Below are positions 16,302 through 24,623 of a DNA stretch of 64,000 nucleotides, in pieces; position 1 is the stretch's first letter, and each line of letters starts with the position of its first letter. Position numbers and translations under genes: made by a program. This DNA comes from Flavobacterium pectinovorum (GTDB taxonomy: Bacteria; Bacteroidota; Bacteroidia; Flavobacteriales; Flavobacteriaceae). The notes beneath the pieces are model-generated. The model was not told where the DNA came from. It saw only the letters and a list, made by a program, of their open reading frames with translations, and searched no databases. The stretch covers positions 97,613 to 161,612 of the forward strand of contig NZ_JAFEVZ010000012.1 in assembly GCF_022802975.1 (NCBI RefSeq), written 5' to 3'.

Positions 16302-17138
16302 ATGGAAAAATTCACATTAGAAATACTATTTCAAATCATCGGAATCGGTTCGGCATCAGGATTATTTTTCAATAACGATTCCCTTTATATCATTGGCGAC
16401 AACAGCGGGTTCTTATACGAATACAACATGCAGAATCAGCAATTAGCCCATCATCCTTTAATTGATAATCCAACGCAAAATATTCCGAAAAACATAAAAC
16501 CCGATTTTGAATCATTAACCAGCCACAACGATACGCTTTATGTTTTTGGTTCCGGATCAACCGAAAACCGAAACAAAATGATTGAATTCGATCTGAAATC
16601 AAAAACCGTTTTACAAAAAAACAATCTGGTTGATCTGTACGCCCTGATGCAAAATTTCGGCGAAATAAAACCGGAAGATTTCAATCTCGAAGGCGCTATT
16701 TTCGATGGCGAAAACTGGTATTTATTCAATCGTGGCAACGGAATTTCGAACAAAAACACCATTTTCACCATCCACGCCAAAAATCTTGGAGAAGAATTTG
16801 CCCTGATTTCTGTCAATTACAAACTGCCAAAAATAAAAGGCGTTCGTTCCAGTTTTACCGATGCCGTTTTGGTCGAAGACAAAATTTATTTCCTTTCCAC
16901 CGCCGAAGATACCAAATCAACCTACGATGATGGAGAAATCTTAGGAAGTTTCATTGGCCGCATCGACCTTAAAACCATGAAAATCGATTTTACTCAAAAA
17001 ATAACGGCAACCAATAAATTTGAAGGTTTAACTCTTTACAAAAAAGAAAATAATAAAATCGAGTTTCTGCTTTGTGAGGACAACGATACTGATTTATTAG
17101 AAACTAAGATTTATAAATTGACATTGCCGGTTAAGTAG
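16302..17138 (+). CDS. Beta-propeller-like hypothetical protein (DUF6929-like)
   Basis: A 278-residue protein made of repeated beta-hairpin units of the type SLYIIGDNSGFLYEYN, DTLYVFGSGST, NWYLFNRGNG, KIYFLSTAED, IEFLLCEDND, consistent with a six- or seven-bladed propeller. There is no obvious signal peptide, though the start may be incomplete. The ATG at 16302 is chosen over the upstream TTG at 16281, because the structured element ends at 16277. The family is widely present in Flavobacteria with no known function as far as I can tell; the DUF assignment is from memory. Confidence 0.65.
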   Translation: MEKFTLEILFQIIGIGSASGLFFNNDSLYIIGDNSGFLYEYNMQNQQLAHHPLIDNPTQNIPKNIKPDFESLTSHNDTLYVFGSGSTENRNKMIEFDLKSKTVLQKNNLVDLYALMQNFGEIKPEDFNLEGAIFDGENWYLFNRGNGISNKNTIFTIHAKNLGEEFALISVNYKLPKIKGVRSSFTDAVLVEDKIYFLSTAEDTKSTYDDGEILGSFIGRIDLKTMKIDFTQKITATNKFEGLTLYKKENNKIEFLLCEDNDTDLLETKIYKLTLPVK

Positions 17139-17149
17139 AAATTTGTGGT

Positions 17150-17325
17150 TCTTTCGAAAGAGCTTTTACACAAAGATTCGCAAAGATTTCACAGAGAGGT
17201 ACAAAGACTTTCAAAAATTTATTTTGTGAATCTTTGCGGTAAAATTATAACACAAAGGTTCACAAAATATTTCCACAGAGAAACACAAAAATAATTGCAT
17301 TTTAGACACACTGCTGTGCACCTCT
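17150..17325. repeat. word-type imperfect repeats
   Basis: A 279-base gene-free gap contains repeated words CACAAAGATT, GCAAAGATT and CACAAAGGTTCACAAA with their inverted partner GTGAATCTTTGCGG, then a degenerate copy (17304-17325) of the 12568 palindrome. Nothing coding is seen. Confidence 0.65.
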
Positions 17326-17417
17326 ACGAAGAACCTTTTTAAAAAATCTAAACTTTTTTCATACTCGTCCCAACCTTTTTATCTTTTTCGCTCTCTTTAT
17401 AATTAAAGACCAAAATT

Positions 17418-17954
17418 GTGATAAACGAAACGCTAATTTCTAACTGCAAAAAAATGAACCGTGATGCACAGCGTCAGGTTTATGAGCACATGGCTCCAAA
17501 ATTGTATCGTGTTTGCAAACGATACCTTAAGAAGGAGGAAGAAATCGAAGAAGCCCTGGCCGACGCTTTCTATACCATCTTTACAAAACTCGACCAGCTC
17601 AAAGAAGAAAAAGCCTTTGAAGCCTGGGCCAGAAAAATTACCGTTAATCACTGTTTGGCAACTATAAAAAAGAGCACCAATTTTAACATGTATCTGGATG
17701 ATGTAAAAGTGCTTTCACAGCCGTTTACAGATGAGATCAATACATTAGAAGAAGAAGATTTACTCAATTTATTAAACCATATTCCCGAAGGCTGTAAAAC
17801 GGTTTTCAACCTTTTTGTCATTGAAGGTTTCGGTCACAAAGAAATTGCAGCAATGCTTAACATTTCTGAAGGCACTTCAAAATCACAGCTCAATGCGGCA
17901 AAAACCAAATTAAAGGAATTAGTAAATAAATTGTATTATCAAAAAGCAAAATAG
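17418..17954 (+). CDS. RNA polymerase ECF sigma factor
   Basis: A 178-residue sigma-70-family factor with only regions 2 and 4. Region 2 spans about 20-85 (APKLYRVCKRYLKKEEEIEEALADAFYTIF, then FEAWARKITVNHCL). Region 4 spans about 118-172, with the HTH GFGHKEIAAMLNISEGTSKSQLNAAKTKL. The start is GTG at 17418; an ATG at 17454 would remove helix 1. It lies two bases from the next gene, which encodes a one-TM protein in the position of an anti-sigma factor. The set looks like a cell-envelope signalling unit. Confidence 0.9.
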   Translation: MINETLISNCKKMNRDAQRQVYEHMAPKLYRVCKRYLKKEEEIEEALADAFYTIFTKLDQLKEEKAFEAWARKITVNHCLATIKKSTNFNMYLDDVKVLSQPFTDEINTLEEEDLLNLLNHIPEGCKTVFNLFVIEGFGHKEIAAMLNISEGTSKSQLNAAKTKLKELVNKLYYQKAK

Positions 17955-17956
17955 TC

Positions 17957-18904
17957 ATGGACAATCAGGATAAAATATTCGATAAATTTGCAGCAGCCGC
18001 TCAAAACTCAGAACTCAAAGATTTTCCGGGAATGGAAAAAGTCTGGTCACGCGTTGAAAATAAATTAGACAAAAAACAAGACAAAAAAGCTATTTCACTA
18101 TGGAAGAAAATTGCTGTTGCAGCTTCACTTCTATTACTAATTTCTTTGGGTTCTCAGTTTTTAAAATCAGATAAAAATACTGTAATTCAAACACCAAAGG
18201 CGGTTGTAAATGAAATTAAAAAAGAGACTCTTCACAATCAAATAAAAAACAACGCTGTTGTTGAAAATGATTCTAAGATCATTTCGAAAACGAAAGCCAT
18301 CCGAATTTTAGACAATCAAATCAAGAAACAGCAACATGTAGTTGTTAATGAAACAAAAGGTTATTTAAACGAAGTTGTTGTAACATCTTCTAATGAAGTT
18401 TATTTGCTGGCTCCAGCAGTAAAGGCTAAAACCGAAGATTCAAAAGATGAAGATTTTACAGAAACAGACAAGGAAAACCAAAGTTTTGATTATTCAAAAA
18501 CAATAGAAAGAGAATCTGCCAAAGTTGCCTTTGCTGACAAACAAGAACTAAAAACTAAAAAAGCTGCTCCTTTGGTTGTCCTTAACGGAAATGCAATTTC
18601 TCACAGCAATGACGCAAAAAGAGATAAAATGATGCAGGATGAACTTCCTAATTTAAATCCCGAAAATGTAGAATCGCTGGTTGTTTTAGATGAACCTTTA
18701 TACATTATTGACGGTGTTTATTACTCTGAAAATGATTTATTTGGAACACCTCCAACAAGTCCTTACGCTCCTTTAAACAAACAGGAAATCAAAACCATAA
18801 CCATTCTGCAGGATTTGGAAGCAACTTCAAAATACGGCGAAAGAGGTAAAAAAGGAGTTGTGATTATTACGACTAAAACTGGTAAACCTGCTTCAAAAAA
18901 CTAG
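17957..18904 (+). CDS. Putative membrane anti-sigma factor with C-terminal SusC-type plug motif
   Basis: A 315-residue protein. The N-terminal 47 residues are cytosolic and charged (DKIFDKFAAAAQNSELKDFPGMEKVWSRVENKL). A single membrane helix follows (about 50-66, KIAVAASLLLLISLG). A long periplasmic linker leads to residues 246-310, which resemble the plug segment of SusC/TonB receptors: EPLYIIDGVYY, then a YGERGKKGVVIITTKTG end. Starting two bases after the sigma gene, it is probably that factor's anti-sigma partner, although no ASD or FecR domain is clear. The plug motif may be the sensing end; this is inference. Confidence 0.7.
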   Translation: MDNQDKIFDKFAAAAQNSELKDFPGMEKVWSRVENKLDKKQDKKAISLWKKIAVAASLLLLISLGSQFLKSDKNTVIQTPKAVVNEIKKETLHNQIKNNAVVENDSKIISKTKAIRILDNQIKKQQHVVVNETKGYLNEVVVTSSNEVYLLAPAVKAKTEDSKDEDFTETDKENQSFDYSKTIERESAKVAFADKQELKTKKAAPLVVLNGNAISHSNDAKRDKMMQDELPNLNPENVESLVVLDEPLYIIDGVYYSENDLFGTPPTSPYAPLNKQEIKTITILQDLEATSKYGERGKKGVVIITTKTGKPASKN

Positions 18905-18939
18905 CTAAAAAACACTTTTTTAATTTAAAATTCACTTAC

Positions 18940-19347
18940 ATGAAAAACGTAAAACTTATTTCATTAGCCCTTTCTATGCTTATATCTTTCGTATTAAAAG
19001 CGCAGGAACAAACACCGGATAAACAAAACAGTTCTGTTGAAACTGCAGCAATACCTCCCAAAACTTTCACTAAATCAAAAGACACAATTTCTGTTGCAAA
19101 GGTTGCTTTAAATCCTGTTCAGCCTGTTACTACTAATCAAATCAGAATCTGCGCACCTTCCCGATCTGTTTTAAAAGAACCTTTGTATGTTTTGGACGGA
19201 GTTATCATAAACTCGAAACAGTTTTCTAAACTAAATCCGAATGCTATTAAAGAAATAAAAATTCTAAAAGATCCTAATGGGACTTCACTTTATGGATGTC
19301 GGGCTATAAACGGAGTTGTTATTATTACTACTAAAGAAAAGGAATAA
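18940..19347 (+). CDS. Secreted plug-domain-like small protein
   Basis: A 135-residue protein with a signal peptide ending near VLKAQ (residue 21), a Thr/Pro-rich linker, then residues 80-133 with EPLYVLDGVIINS, LNPNAIKEIKILKDPNGTSLYG and AINGVVIITTKEK. This matches the plug region of SusC-type receptors (LYVIDGVP...LYG..GANGVVLITTK) with no barrel. It is a stand-alone plug module in the periplasm. It is 35 bases downstream of the anti-sigma-like gene with the same motif, so the three genes probably form an operon. Function unknown. Confidence 0.75.
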   Translation: MKNVKLISLALSMLISFVLKAQEQTPDKQNSSVETAAIPPKTFTKSKDTISVAKVALNPVQPVTTNQIRICAPSRSVLKEPLYVLDGVIINSKQFSKLNPNAIKEIKILKDPNGTSLYGCRAINGVVIITTKEKE

Positions 19348-19499
19348 TAAATTTGTTTCAATAAGTTCAACAGAACATTTTTAATACAGATCTAATATTG
19401 ATTCATTAACAAAATTATTTTTACATTTGAATCACTTTGAAGAAATCAAAACTAAAATATTCAAAAGTATATTATCAATCAAATTTCAAGCAAAATTTC

Positions 19500-20087
19500 A
19501 TGAACCCAATTTTAAGCCAAAATCTTTTTTTAGTCAAAGAACATATCGGAATGTTTAAAGCTTCAAACTATTACGATATTTATAATCCGGAAAGCAATCA
19601 GATTATTATGAACTGTCGCGAGAACAATCTTGGTTTTTTTACAAAAATACTTCGTTTTACAGATTACAAAAGAGCAACACCTTTTAATGTTGAAATCACT
19701 ACAGCAAGCGGCGAAAAATTAATTTCAGTAAAACGTGGCATTGCAATCTTTCGATCTACTGTAGAAATATTTGATGAGAAAGACAGGCTGATTGGAACTT
19801 TCAAACAGAAATTCTTTTCTATTGGAGGAAAGTTCGAAATTTTGGACAAAAATGAAAAGCCTGTCGCAACACTTCAGGGAAAATGGACGGGCTGGGATTT
19901 TAAATTTACACATGAAAATAAACAGCTTGCACAAGTAAATAAAAAATGGGCAGGATTAGGTAAAGAATTTTTTACCAGTGCAGATAATTATATTTTGCAA
20001 ATTGAAGAGACAGTTCCAGCTGATTCTACACTCAGACAATTAATCCTGGCAGCCGTAATGTGTATTGACATGGTTTTAAAGGAATAA
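19500..20087 (+). CDS. Scramblase/LURP-one-related family protein
   Basis: A 195-residue protein with no signal peptide. It shows repeated beta-hairpins of the tubby-like fold: LFLVKEHIGMFKASNYYDIYN, KLISVKRGIAIFRSTVEIFDEKDRLIGTFKQKFF, GGKFEILDKNEKPVATLQGKW, and a final hydrophobic helix LRQLILAAVMCIDMVLKE. This is the layout of phospholipid-scramblase-related and LURP-one-related proteins. The ATG at 19500 is preferred; a TTG 21 codons earlier opens a poorly conserved, basic extension. Bacterial members have no settled function. It is not clearly linked to the sigma cluster upstream (152-base gap). Confidence 0.7.
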   Translation: MNPILSQNLFLVKEHIGMFKASNYYDIYNPESNQIIMNCRENNLGFFTKILRFTDYKRATPFNVEITTASGEKLISVKRGIAIFRSTVEIFDEKDRLIGTFKQKFFSIGGKFEILDKNEKPVATLQGKWTGWDFKFTHENKQLAQVNKKWAGLGKEFFTSADNYILQIEETVPADSTLRQLILAAVMCIDMVLKE

Positions 20088-20151
20088 AAATAAGCTGTTA
20101 AACTTACATTAAGAAAACATAAAAAAGCATCATTTTCGTACGCAAAAACTG

Positions 20152-20159
20152 TATTTTTG
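20152..20159 (+). promoter_or_regulatory. -7 element before SDR gene
   Basis: TATTTTTG, 43 bases before the ATG at 20203; no TTG at the expected -33 spacing. Confidence 0.45.
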
Positions 20160-20202
20160 TGTAACACGAATGATGCTTTCTGCATTTCTAAACAATAAAA
20201 TC

Positions 20203-20919
20203 ATGACAGACTTAAAAAATAAAAATGCCCTGATTACAGGAGCCGGAAAAGGTATTGGAAAAGCGATTGCCATTGCTTTAGCCAAAGAAGGCGTAAATGT
20301 AATTTTGGTTTCCAGAACACAATTAGATGTTGAACAATTAGCCGTTAAAATTGAAAATTTCGGGGTTAAATCATTAGCATTAACCGCAGATGTTTCAGAC
20401 ATTAATTCGGTAAATACTGCAGTAGAAAAAGCTTTGGCAGAATTTAAAACTATTGACATTTTAATCAACAATGCCGGAATAGCTTCGTTTGGAAAATTTC
20501 TGGAATTAGAACCTACCGAATGGGAAAAAATTATTCAGGTAAACCTAATGGGAACGTATTATACAACCCGCGCCGTTTTACCAAACATGATTGAAAGACA
20601 AACCGGTGATATCATCAATATTTCTTCTACAGCCGGATTAAACGGAAATGCCTTAACGAGTGCTTACAGCGCTTCTAAATTTGCTGTTTTGGGATTAACA
20701 GATTCCTTAATGCAGGAATTGAGAAAACATAATATTCGTGTTACGGCTTTGACTCCAAGTACGGTAGCAACTGATATGGCAAAAGAATTAAACTTAACTG
20801 ACGGTAATCCTGAAAAAGTAATGCAATCTGAGGACATTGCCGAATTAATTATTGCGCAGCTCAAACTAAATCGCAGGGTGTTTATAAAAAACAGCAGTAT
20901 TTGGTCTACTAATCCTTAA
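20203..20919 (+). CDS. SDR family oxidoreductase (3-ketoacyl-ACP reductase-like)
   Basis: A 238-residue classic short-chain dehydrogenase. The cofactor loop is TGAGKGIGKAIA near residue 12-23, the NNAG motif follows the fourth strand (INNAGIASFG), and the catalytic triad is Ser in INISSTAG with YSASK. Members reduce ketones or oxidise alcohols with NAD(P)(H). The length and the sequence near the C-terminus resemble FabG-type reductases, but no fatty-acid genes are adjacent. An ATG 11 codons earlier is less likely because it is closer to the promoter and lacks conservation. Confidence 0.88.
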   Translation: MTDLKNKNALITGAGKGIGKAIAIALAKEGVNVILVSRTQLDVEQLAVKIENFGVKSLALTADVSDINSVNTAVEKALAEFKTIDILINNAGIASFGKFLELEPTEWEKIIQVNLMGTYYTTRAVLPNMIERQTGDIINISSTAGLNGNALTSAYSASKFAVLGLTDSLMQELRKHNIRVTALTPSTVATDMAKELNLTDGNPEKVMQSEDIAELIIAQLKLNRRVFIKNSSIWSTNP

Positions 20920-20924
20920 AAACA

Positions 20925-21000
20925 TTAAATCTCAAAAATTAAATTCCAAATACCAAACTGTTTAAAAATTGGAATTTGGAATTTTAGCATTGAAATTTTT
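20925..21000. repeat. word-type inverted repeat
   Basis: AATTCCAAATACCAAA and TTGGAATTTGGAATTT form an imperfect inverted pair between two plus-strand genes. The same TTTGGAATT word recurs at 29945-30023 and 32226-32260. Confidence 0.7.
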
Positions 21001-21009
21001 AAATTAATT

Positions 21010-21522
21010 ATGATGGAACAATATTTAAGACAATTGGTTTCAATTGCATTTACTGATAAAAAAGAAATCTTTACCGGATTTCTGATTGATTATTCAGATG
21101 ACTGGATTTTACTTAAAAACAATCCTATCGATTTTATACTTGATGGTTTTGTTATTTTAAAAAATAAAAACATCGAAGCTATCGAAAGAGATGAAGAACT
21201 CGCATTTAACGAAAAGGTAATCCGCCTGAAAGGTTTAAAAACGAATGCCGAAGATATTATTCCGATTAGGGATTTGAGTACGATTCTGAATTATATCAAA
21301 AACAAATATGGTATTTTTCAGATTGTAAAGAAATCACCAAAATCAGTTTATTTAGGCAAACTTATTGAAGTAAACGAAGAAATACTAACCATTGATTTTC
21401 TGGACATCAGAGGTTTTTTTGGAGGCGAACTGAGCTTTAATCCTGAAAAAATAAGGGTAATCGAATTTGATTCGGATTATATCAATTCATTGAAATTGGT
21501 TTCGGAAGAAAACGAGAAATAA
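21010..21522 (+). CDS. Hypothetical protein with two similar beta modules
   Basis: A 170-residue soluble protein of unknown function. It appears to be two related small beta-barrel modules: residues about 8-60 (VSIAFTDKKEIFTGFLIDYS, DDWILLKN, GFVILKNKNIEAIER) and about 112-160 (SVYLGKLIEVNEEILTIDFL, GELSFNPEKIRVIEFD), joined by a helical linker. Each module reads like an Sm-like or SH3-like fold: strand, turn, strand with a small-residue GKL/GFL element, then an IxVIEF strand. No catalytic motif is visible. It is followed by its own terminator, so it is probably the last gene of its transcript. Confidence 0.7.
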   Translation: MMEQYLRQLVSIAFTDKKEIFTGFLIDYSDDWILLKNNPIDFILDGFVILKNKNIEAIERDEELAFNEKVIRLKGLKTNAEDIIPIRDLSTILNYIKNKYGIFQIVKKSPKSVYLGKLIEVNEEILTIDFLDIRGFFGGELSFNPEKIRVIEFDSDYINSLKLVSEENEK

Positions 21523-21535
21523 GATTTATAAGCAC

Positions 21536-21566
21536 AAAAAAAGTCCTTAGATTAAGGACTTTTTCA
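21536..21566 (+). terminator. terminator after 21010-21522 gene
   Basis: AAAAGTCCTTAG / TAAGGACTTTTT hairpin with a T-run, 14 bases past the stop. Confidence 0.85.
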
Positions 21567-21570
21567 TTTT

Positions 21571-21670
21571 TGTCATTTCGACGAAGGAGAAATCACACGT
21601 GGGATTCGACAAAGATTGAAGCCAAGCTTTATGGAACTTCTTGTGCGATTTCTCCTTCGTCGAAATGACA
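21571..21670. repeat. 100-bp palindromic element with TGTCA ends
   Basis: Arms 21571-21594 and 21647-21670 are perfect 24-base reverse complements (core CGACGAAGGAG), with a 52-base loop. It lies between convergent genes. Its TGTCA ends match those of the 10345-10409 palindrome. Confidence 0.85.
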
Positions 21671-21680
21671 ATATTGTGAA

Positions 21681-23015
21681 TTATGCTTCAGTTAACTTAT
21701 TTAAAAACTCTAATCGAACGCTCCCGTCTTCATCAATTTTAGTCAAATTAATCTGTTGCAAAGTATTAACCAATTCGGGATTCCACGGTGTTTTTACTTT
21801 TACATAATTTTCTGTAAAACCATGAATGTAACCTTCTTTATTTTCACCTTCAAATAAAACGGTTCTGTTAGAGCCTAACTGGCTTTCATAAAAAGCACGG
21901 CGTTTTTTAACGGATAGCCCACGCAGCATTTTACTTCGTTTCGCCCTTACATTTGCAGGAACAATACCCGGCATTTCAGCAGCTTCTGTATTATCTCTTT
22001 CAGAATACGTAAATACGTGTAAATAAGAAATATCCATTTCGTTCAGAAAATGGTAAGTTTCTAAAAAGTGTTCATCTGTTTCACCCGGAAAACCAACAAT
22101 AACATCAACTCCAATACAGGCGTGCGGCATAACTTCACGAATCTTATTAACTCTTTCTGTATATACTTCACGCAAGTAACGGCGTTTCATTAGCTTTAAA
22201 ATATCATTGCTTCCGGATTGCAGCGGAATATGAAAATGCGGCACAAAAGTGCGGCTTTTAGAAACGAATTCAATGGTTTCGTTTTTTAGTAAATTAGGTT
22301 CGATAGATGAAATTCGCAAACGCTCGATACCCTCTACTTTATCCAAAGCCTGAACTAAGTCTAAAAAAGTATGTTCGTGTTTTTTATTTCCAAATTCACC
22401 TTTTCCGTAATCCCCAATATTTACTCCGGTCAAAACAATTTCTTTAATGTCCTGAGCCGAGATTTCTTTTGCATTTTGTAATACATTCTCTAAAGCATCA
22501 CTTCTTGAAATTCCACGGGCTAACGGGATCGTACAATACGTACATTTATAATCACAACCGTCCTGAACTTTCAAGAAAGCACGGGTTCTGTCACCAATAG
22601 AATAGCTTCCAACATAAAAATCGGCTTCGGCAATTTCGCATGAGTGAACCTCACCCATGTCGTTTTTGCTCAAATCGTGAATATAATCTGTGATTTTGAA
22701 TTTTTCTGTGGCACCTAAAACTAAATCAACACCATCAACTGCTGCCAGTTCTTCAGGTTTTAATTGCGCATAACAACCAACAGCGGCTACAAAAGCCTTT
22801 TCATTAAGTTTCATTGCCTTTTTTACAACCTGCTTAAATTGTTTATCAGCATTTTCAGTTACAGAACAAGTATTTATAACATAAATGTCTGCTACTTCTT
22901 CAAAATCAACTCTGTCAAAACCTTCGTCATTAAAGTTTCTGGCAATTGTTGATGTTTCCGAAAAGTTCAGTTTGCATCCAAGCGTATAAAAAGCAACTTT
23001 TTTTCTATTTTCCAT
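21681..23015 (-). CDS. mtaB: tRNA ms2t6A37 methylthiotransferase MtaB
   Basis: A 444-residue radical-SAM enzyme that adds a methylthio group to threonylcarbamoyladenosine-37 of ANN-decoding tRNAs. The N-terminal MTTase domain has cysteines in TLGCKLN, INTCSV and AVGCYAQ for one 4Fe-4S cluster. The radical-SAM motif is CDYKCTYC (CxxxCxxC), and a C-terminal TRAM domain occupies the last 60 or so residues. It belongs to the MtaB (YqeV) group rather than MiaB or RimO because of the GCKLN start and missing long insert. A TAAATTTG -7 box lies upstream at 23077. Confidence 0.93.
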   Translation of the reverse strand: MENRKKVAFYTLGCKLNFSETSTIARNFNDEGFDRVDFEEVADIYVINTCSVTENADKQFKQVVKKAMKLNEKAFVAAVGCYAQLKPEELAAVDGVDLVLGATEKFKITDYIHDLSKNDMGEVHSCEIAEADFYVGSYSIGDRTRAFLKVQDGCDYKCTYCTIPLARGISRSDALENVLQNAKEISAQDIKEIVLTGVNIGDYGKGEFGNKKHEHTFLDLVQALDKVEGIERLRISSIEPNLLKNETIEFVSKSRTFVPHFHIPLQSGSNDILKLMKRRYLREVYTERVNKIREVMPHACIGVDVIVGFPGETDEHFLETYHFLNEMDISYLHVFTYSERDNTEAAEMPGIVPANVRAKRSKMLRGLSVKKRRAFYESQLGSNRTVLFEGENKEGYIHGFTENYVKVKTPWNPELVNTLQQINLTKIDEDGSVRLEFLNKLTEA

Positions 23016-23503
23016 AGGAATACACTACATTTTAAGTAGTAAGATATTATATTTACATCTTCAAGTGAAGAGTTTGCAAATTTACACACAAATTTCTTTA
23101 AAATAAAATCAATAAAACATTATAAACCAATACATTGAATCGCAGCTATATTTATTTTCACTTAAAACAAAGTAATTGAATAAAAATAGAACGATACTAA
23201 TGCAGGTAGTTTTTTCATCACGGTTAAAATTAAAAATTTCAAAAAATGACAGAAAAAATCGACAAAAAGCAAATAAATCCGACTAAATACATAAAACAAA
23301 TCGCAAAATTAAAATTTTCTTACATTTTTCTTTGCTGCAATTAATATTAAAGCTAAATTCACACATCGAAATTTGATAAAAAAAATCAAATCTTTATATT
23401 AAGATTATTCGATTTGCAACGTTTTAAAATTTTCAAAATATTGAGACAATGGGAAAGCCGAAAACCAATTTAGAGTAGGCAAATTTTAAAATTAAAAAAA
23501 TAT
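23016..23503. other. gene-free divergent spacer
   Basis: A 488-base AT-rich region between mtaB and the 23504 gene. It contains TAAATTTG on the minus strand at 23077-23084 (candidate mtaB -7 element, 25-base spacing to a TTG). I see no open reading frame, repeat pair or strong hairpin in the rest. Confidence 0.6.
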
Positions 23504-24025
23504 ATGAAAGCATTTTTCCCCACAATCTGCTTAATTTTCTTAACAATTTTCAGCACACAGGCTCAAACAAATGCTGCTGCAAATTCAAATTCGTTTCCAA
23601 CAATCAGCACACTAACTACGTGGGCAAGTTTTAATTCTCAACAAAAATTTGACATTGCTATTCGTGCTGTCGGATTTAAATTTGAAGTTAAAGAACCGGG
23701 TGAAGGATCTACTGCTTATACATACATTCGAAAAATAGTAGTTAATGAAGTAAATTATACCGACAGAATAGTTTATAGAATTACGAATACCAATTCTGCA
23801 AGTATTATTTCGTTGGTTACCGCCTCTACAGATTTGGTAAGTTTATATACTCCTCAATTAGCTACTTTTAAAAACAACAACTGTAAAACCGAAATGTCAA
23901 AAGACAAAAACACAACCTGCAGCTGTTATGAAAGTGATAATTTTGCAATCGATCTTTGCGATGAGCGTGTAAAATTAACAATGGGAGACGGAAATAAATA
24001 TTTCGTTTCTGTAGCTAAAAAATAA
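23504..24025 (+). CDS. Secreted hypothetical protein
   Basis: A 173-residue protein with a signal peptide cut near STQAQ (residue 21). The mature protein is mixed alpha/beta, with the segment TWASFNSQQKFDIAIRAVGFKFE and four cysteines near the end (NNCKTEMSKDKNTTCSCYE, then DLCDERV) that may pair in the periplasm. I recognise no family. It is a single gene with a bidirectional terminator behind it. Confidence 0.75.
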   Translation: MKAFFPTICLIFLTIFSTQAQTNAAANSNSFPTISTLTTWASFNSQQKFDIAIRAVGFKFEVKEPGEGSTAYTYIRKIVVNEVNYTDRIVYRITNTNSASIISLVTASTDLVSLYTPQLATFKNNNCKTEMSKDKNTTCSCYESDNFAIDLCDERVKLTMGDGNKYFVSVAKK

Positions 24026-24065
24026 TTGATACAATTATTCTAAAAATATAAGCTTATAAATAGCT

Positions 24066-24103
24066 AAAATCCCAAATTTTAATATTAAAATTTGGGATTT
24101 TTT
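24066..24103. terminator. bidirectional terminator overlapping a stop codon
   Basis: A long palindrome AAATCCCAAATTTTAA / TTAAAATTTGGGATTT ended by T-runs on both strands. On the minus strand, the left part of the stem encodes the last residues (NPKF) and stop codon of the GNAT gene. It serves the 23504 gene too. Confidence 0.85.
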
Positions 24104-24615
24104 ATTTCATACCAGACTTCTGTTTCTTCTTCATATTCGAATGAATTAACATATTGCAAACCTAGCTTTTCGAGAATTTTTCTTGAATTTTCATTTCCTG
24201 CATCGGCGTAAGCATATATTGCATCCACTTTTATAATATTGAAAGCGTGATTTATAAAAGCTTTTCCTGATTCAGTTGCATATCCTTTTCCCCAATGTTT
24301 TTCTATGAAACGATACCCAATTTCATAAAAATCTTTATGATTATTAATTTCATTAGTTATGAATTTAATTCCTGACCATCCAATAAATTCACCTGTTTCT
24401 TTTAGAACTACTGCCCAGCGGCCTGTACCAAAATCTTTGTATTGTTGCTGAATAAGTCGGATATGTTCATGGGTTTCATCAATATGTGTTAAAGGTTTTT
24501 TACCCACAAAAATATGCACGTTTGGATTAGAATCCATTTCAAACATTTTTTCTGCATCAGATTCAAGTAATTCCCTCAAAAGCAAACGCTCCGTTTCAAT
24601 TGGATCTTTCATCAA
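24085..24615 (-). CDS. GNAT family N-acetyltransferase (RimJ/RimL-like)
   Basis: A 176-residue acetyltransferase. It starts ETERLLLRELLESDAEKMFEMDSN, as in RimJ/RimL-like proteins; the acetyl-CoA loop is EKHWGKGYATESGKAF near residues 107-122, and ENSRKILEKLGLQYVN follows. Substrates of this group include ribosomal N-termini and amino sugars, and cannot be assigned here. It is the last gene of a five-gene minus-strand run (start of the HAD gene stop is 8 bases upstream), and its stop codon lies in a terminator stem. Confidence 0.87.
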   Translation of the reverse strand: MMKDPIETERLLLRELLESDAEKMFEMDSNPNVHIFVGKKPLTHIDETHEHIRLIQQQYKDFGTGRWAVVLKETGEFIGWSGIKFITNEINNHKDFYEIGYRFIEKHWGKGYATESGKAFINHAFNIIKVDAIYAYADAGNENSRKILEKLGLQYVNSFEYEEETEVWYEIKNPKF

Positions 24616-24623
24616 AAAATAAT

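Noticed and set aside
17957..18904. TonB-dependent receptor fragment or pseudogene
   Set aside because: The reading frame is intact, with its own cytosolic part and membrane helix before the plug motif and coupling to the sigma gene, so it is not a broken receptor.
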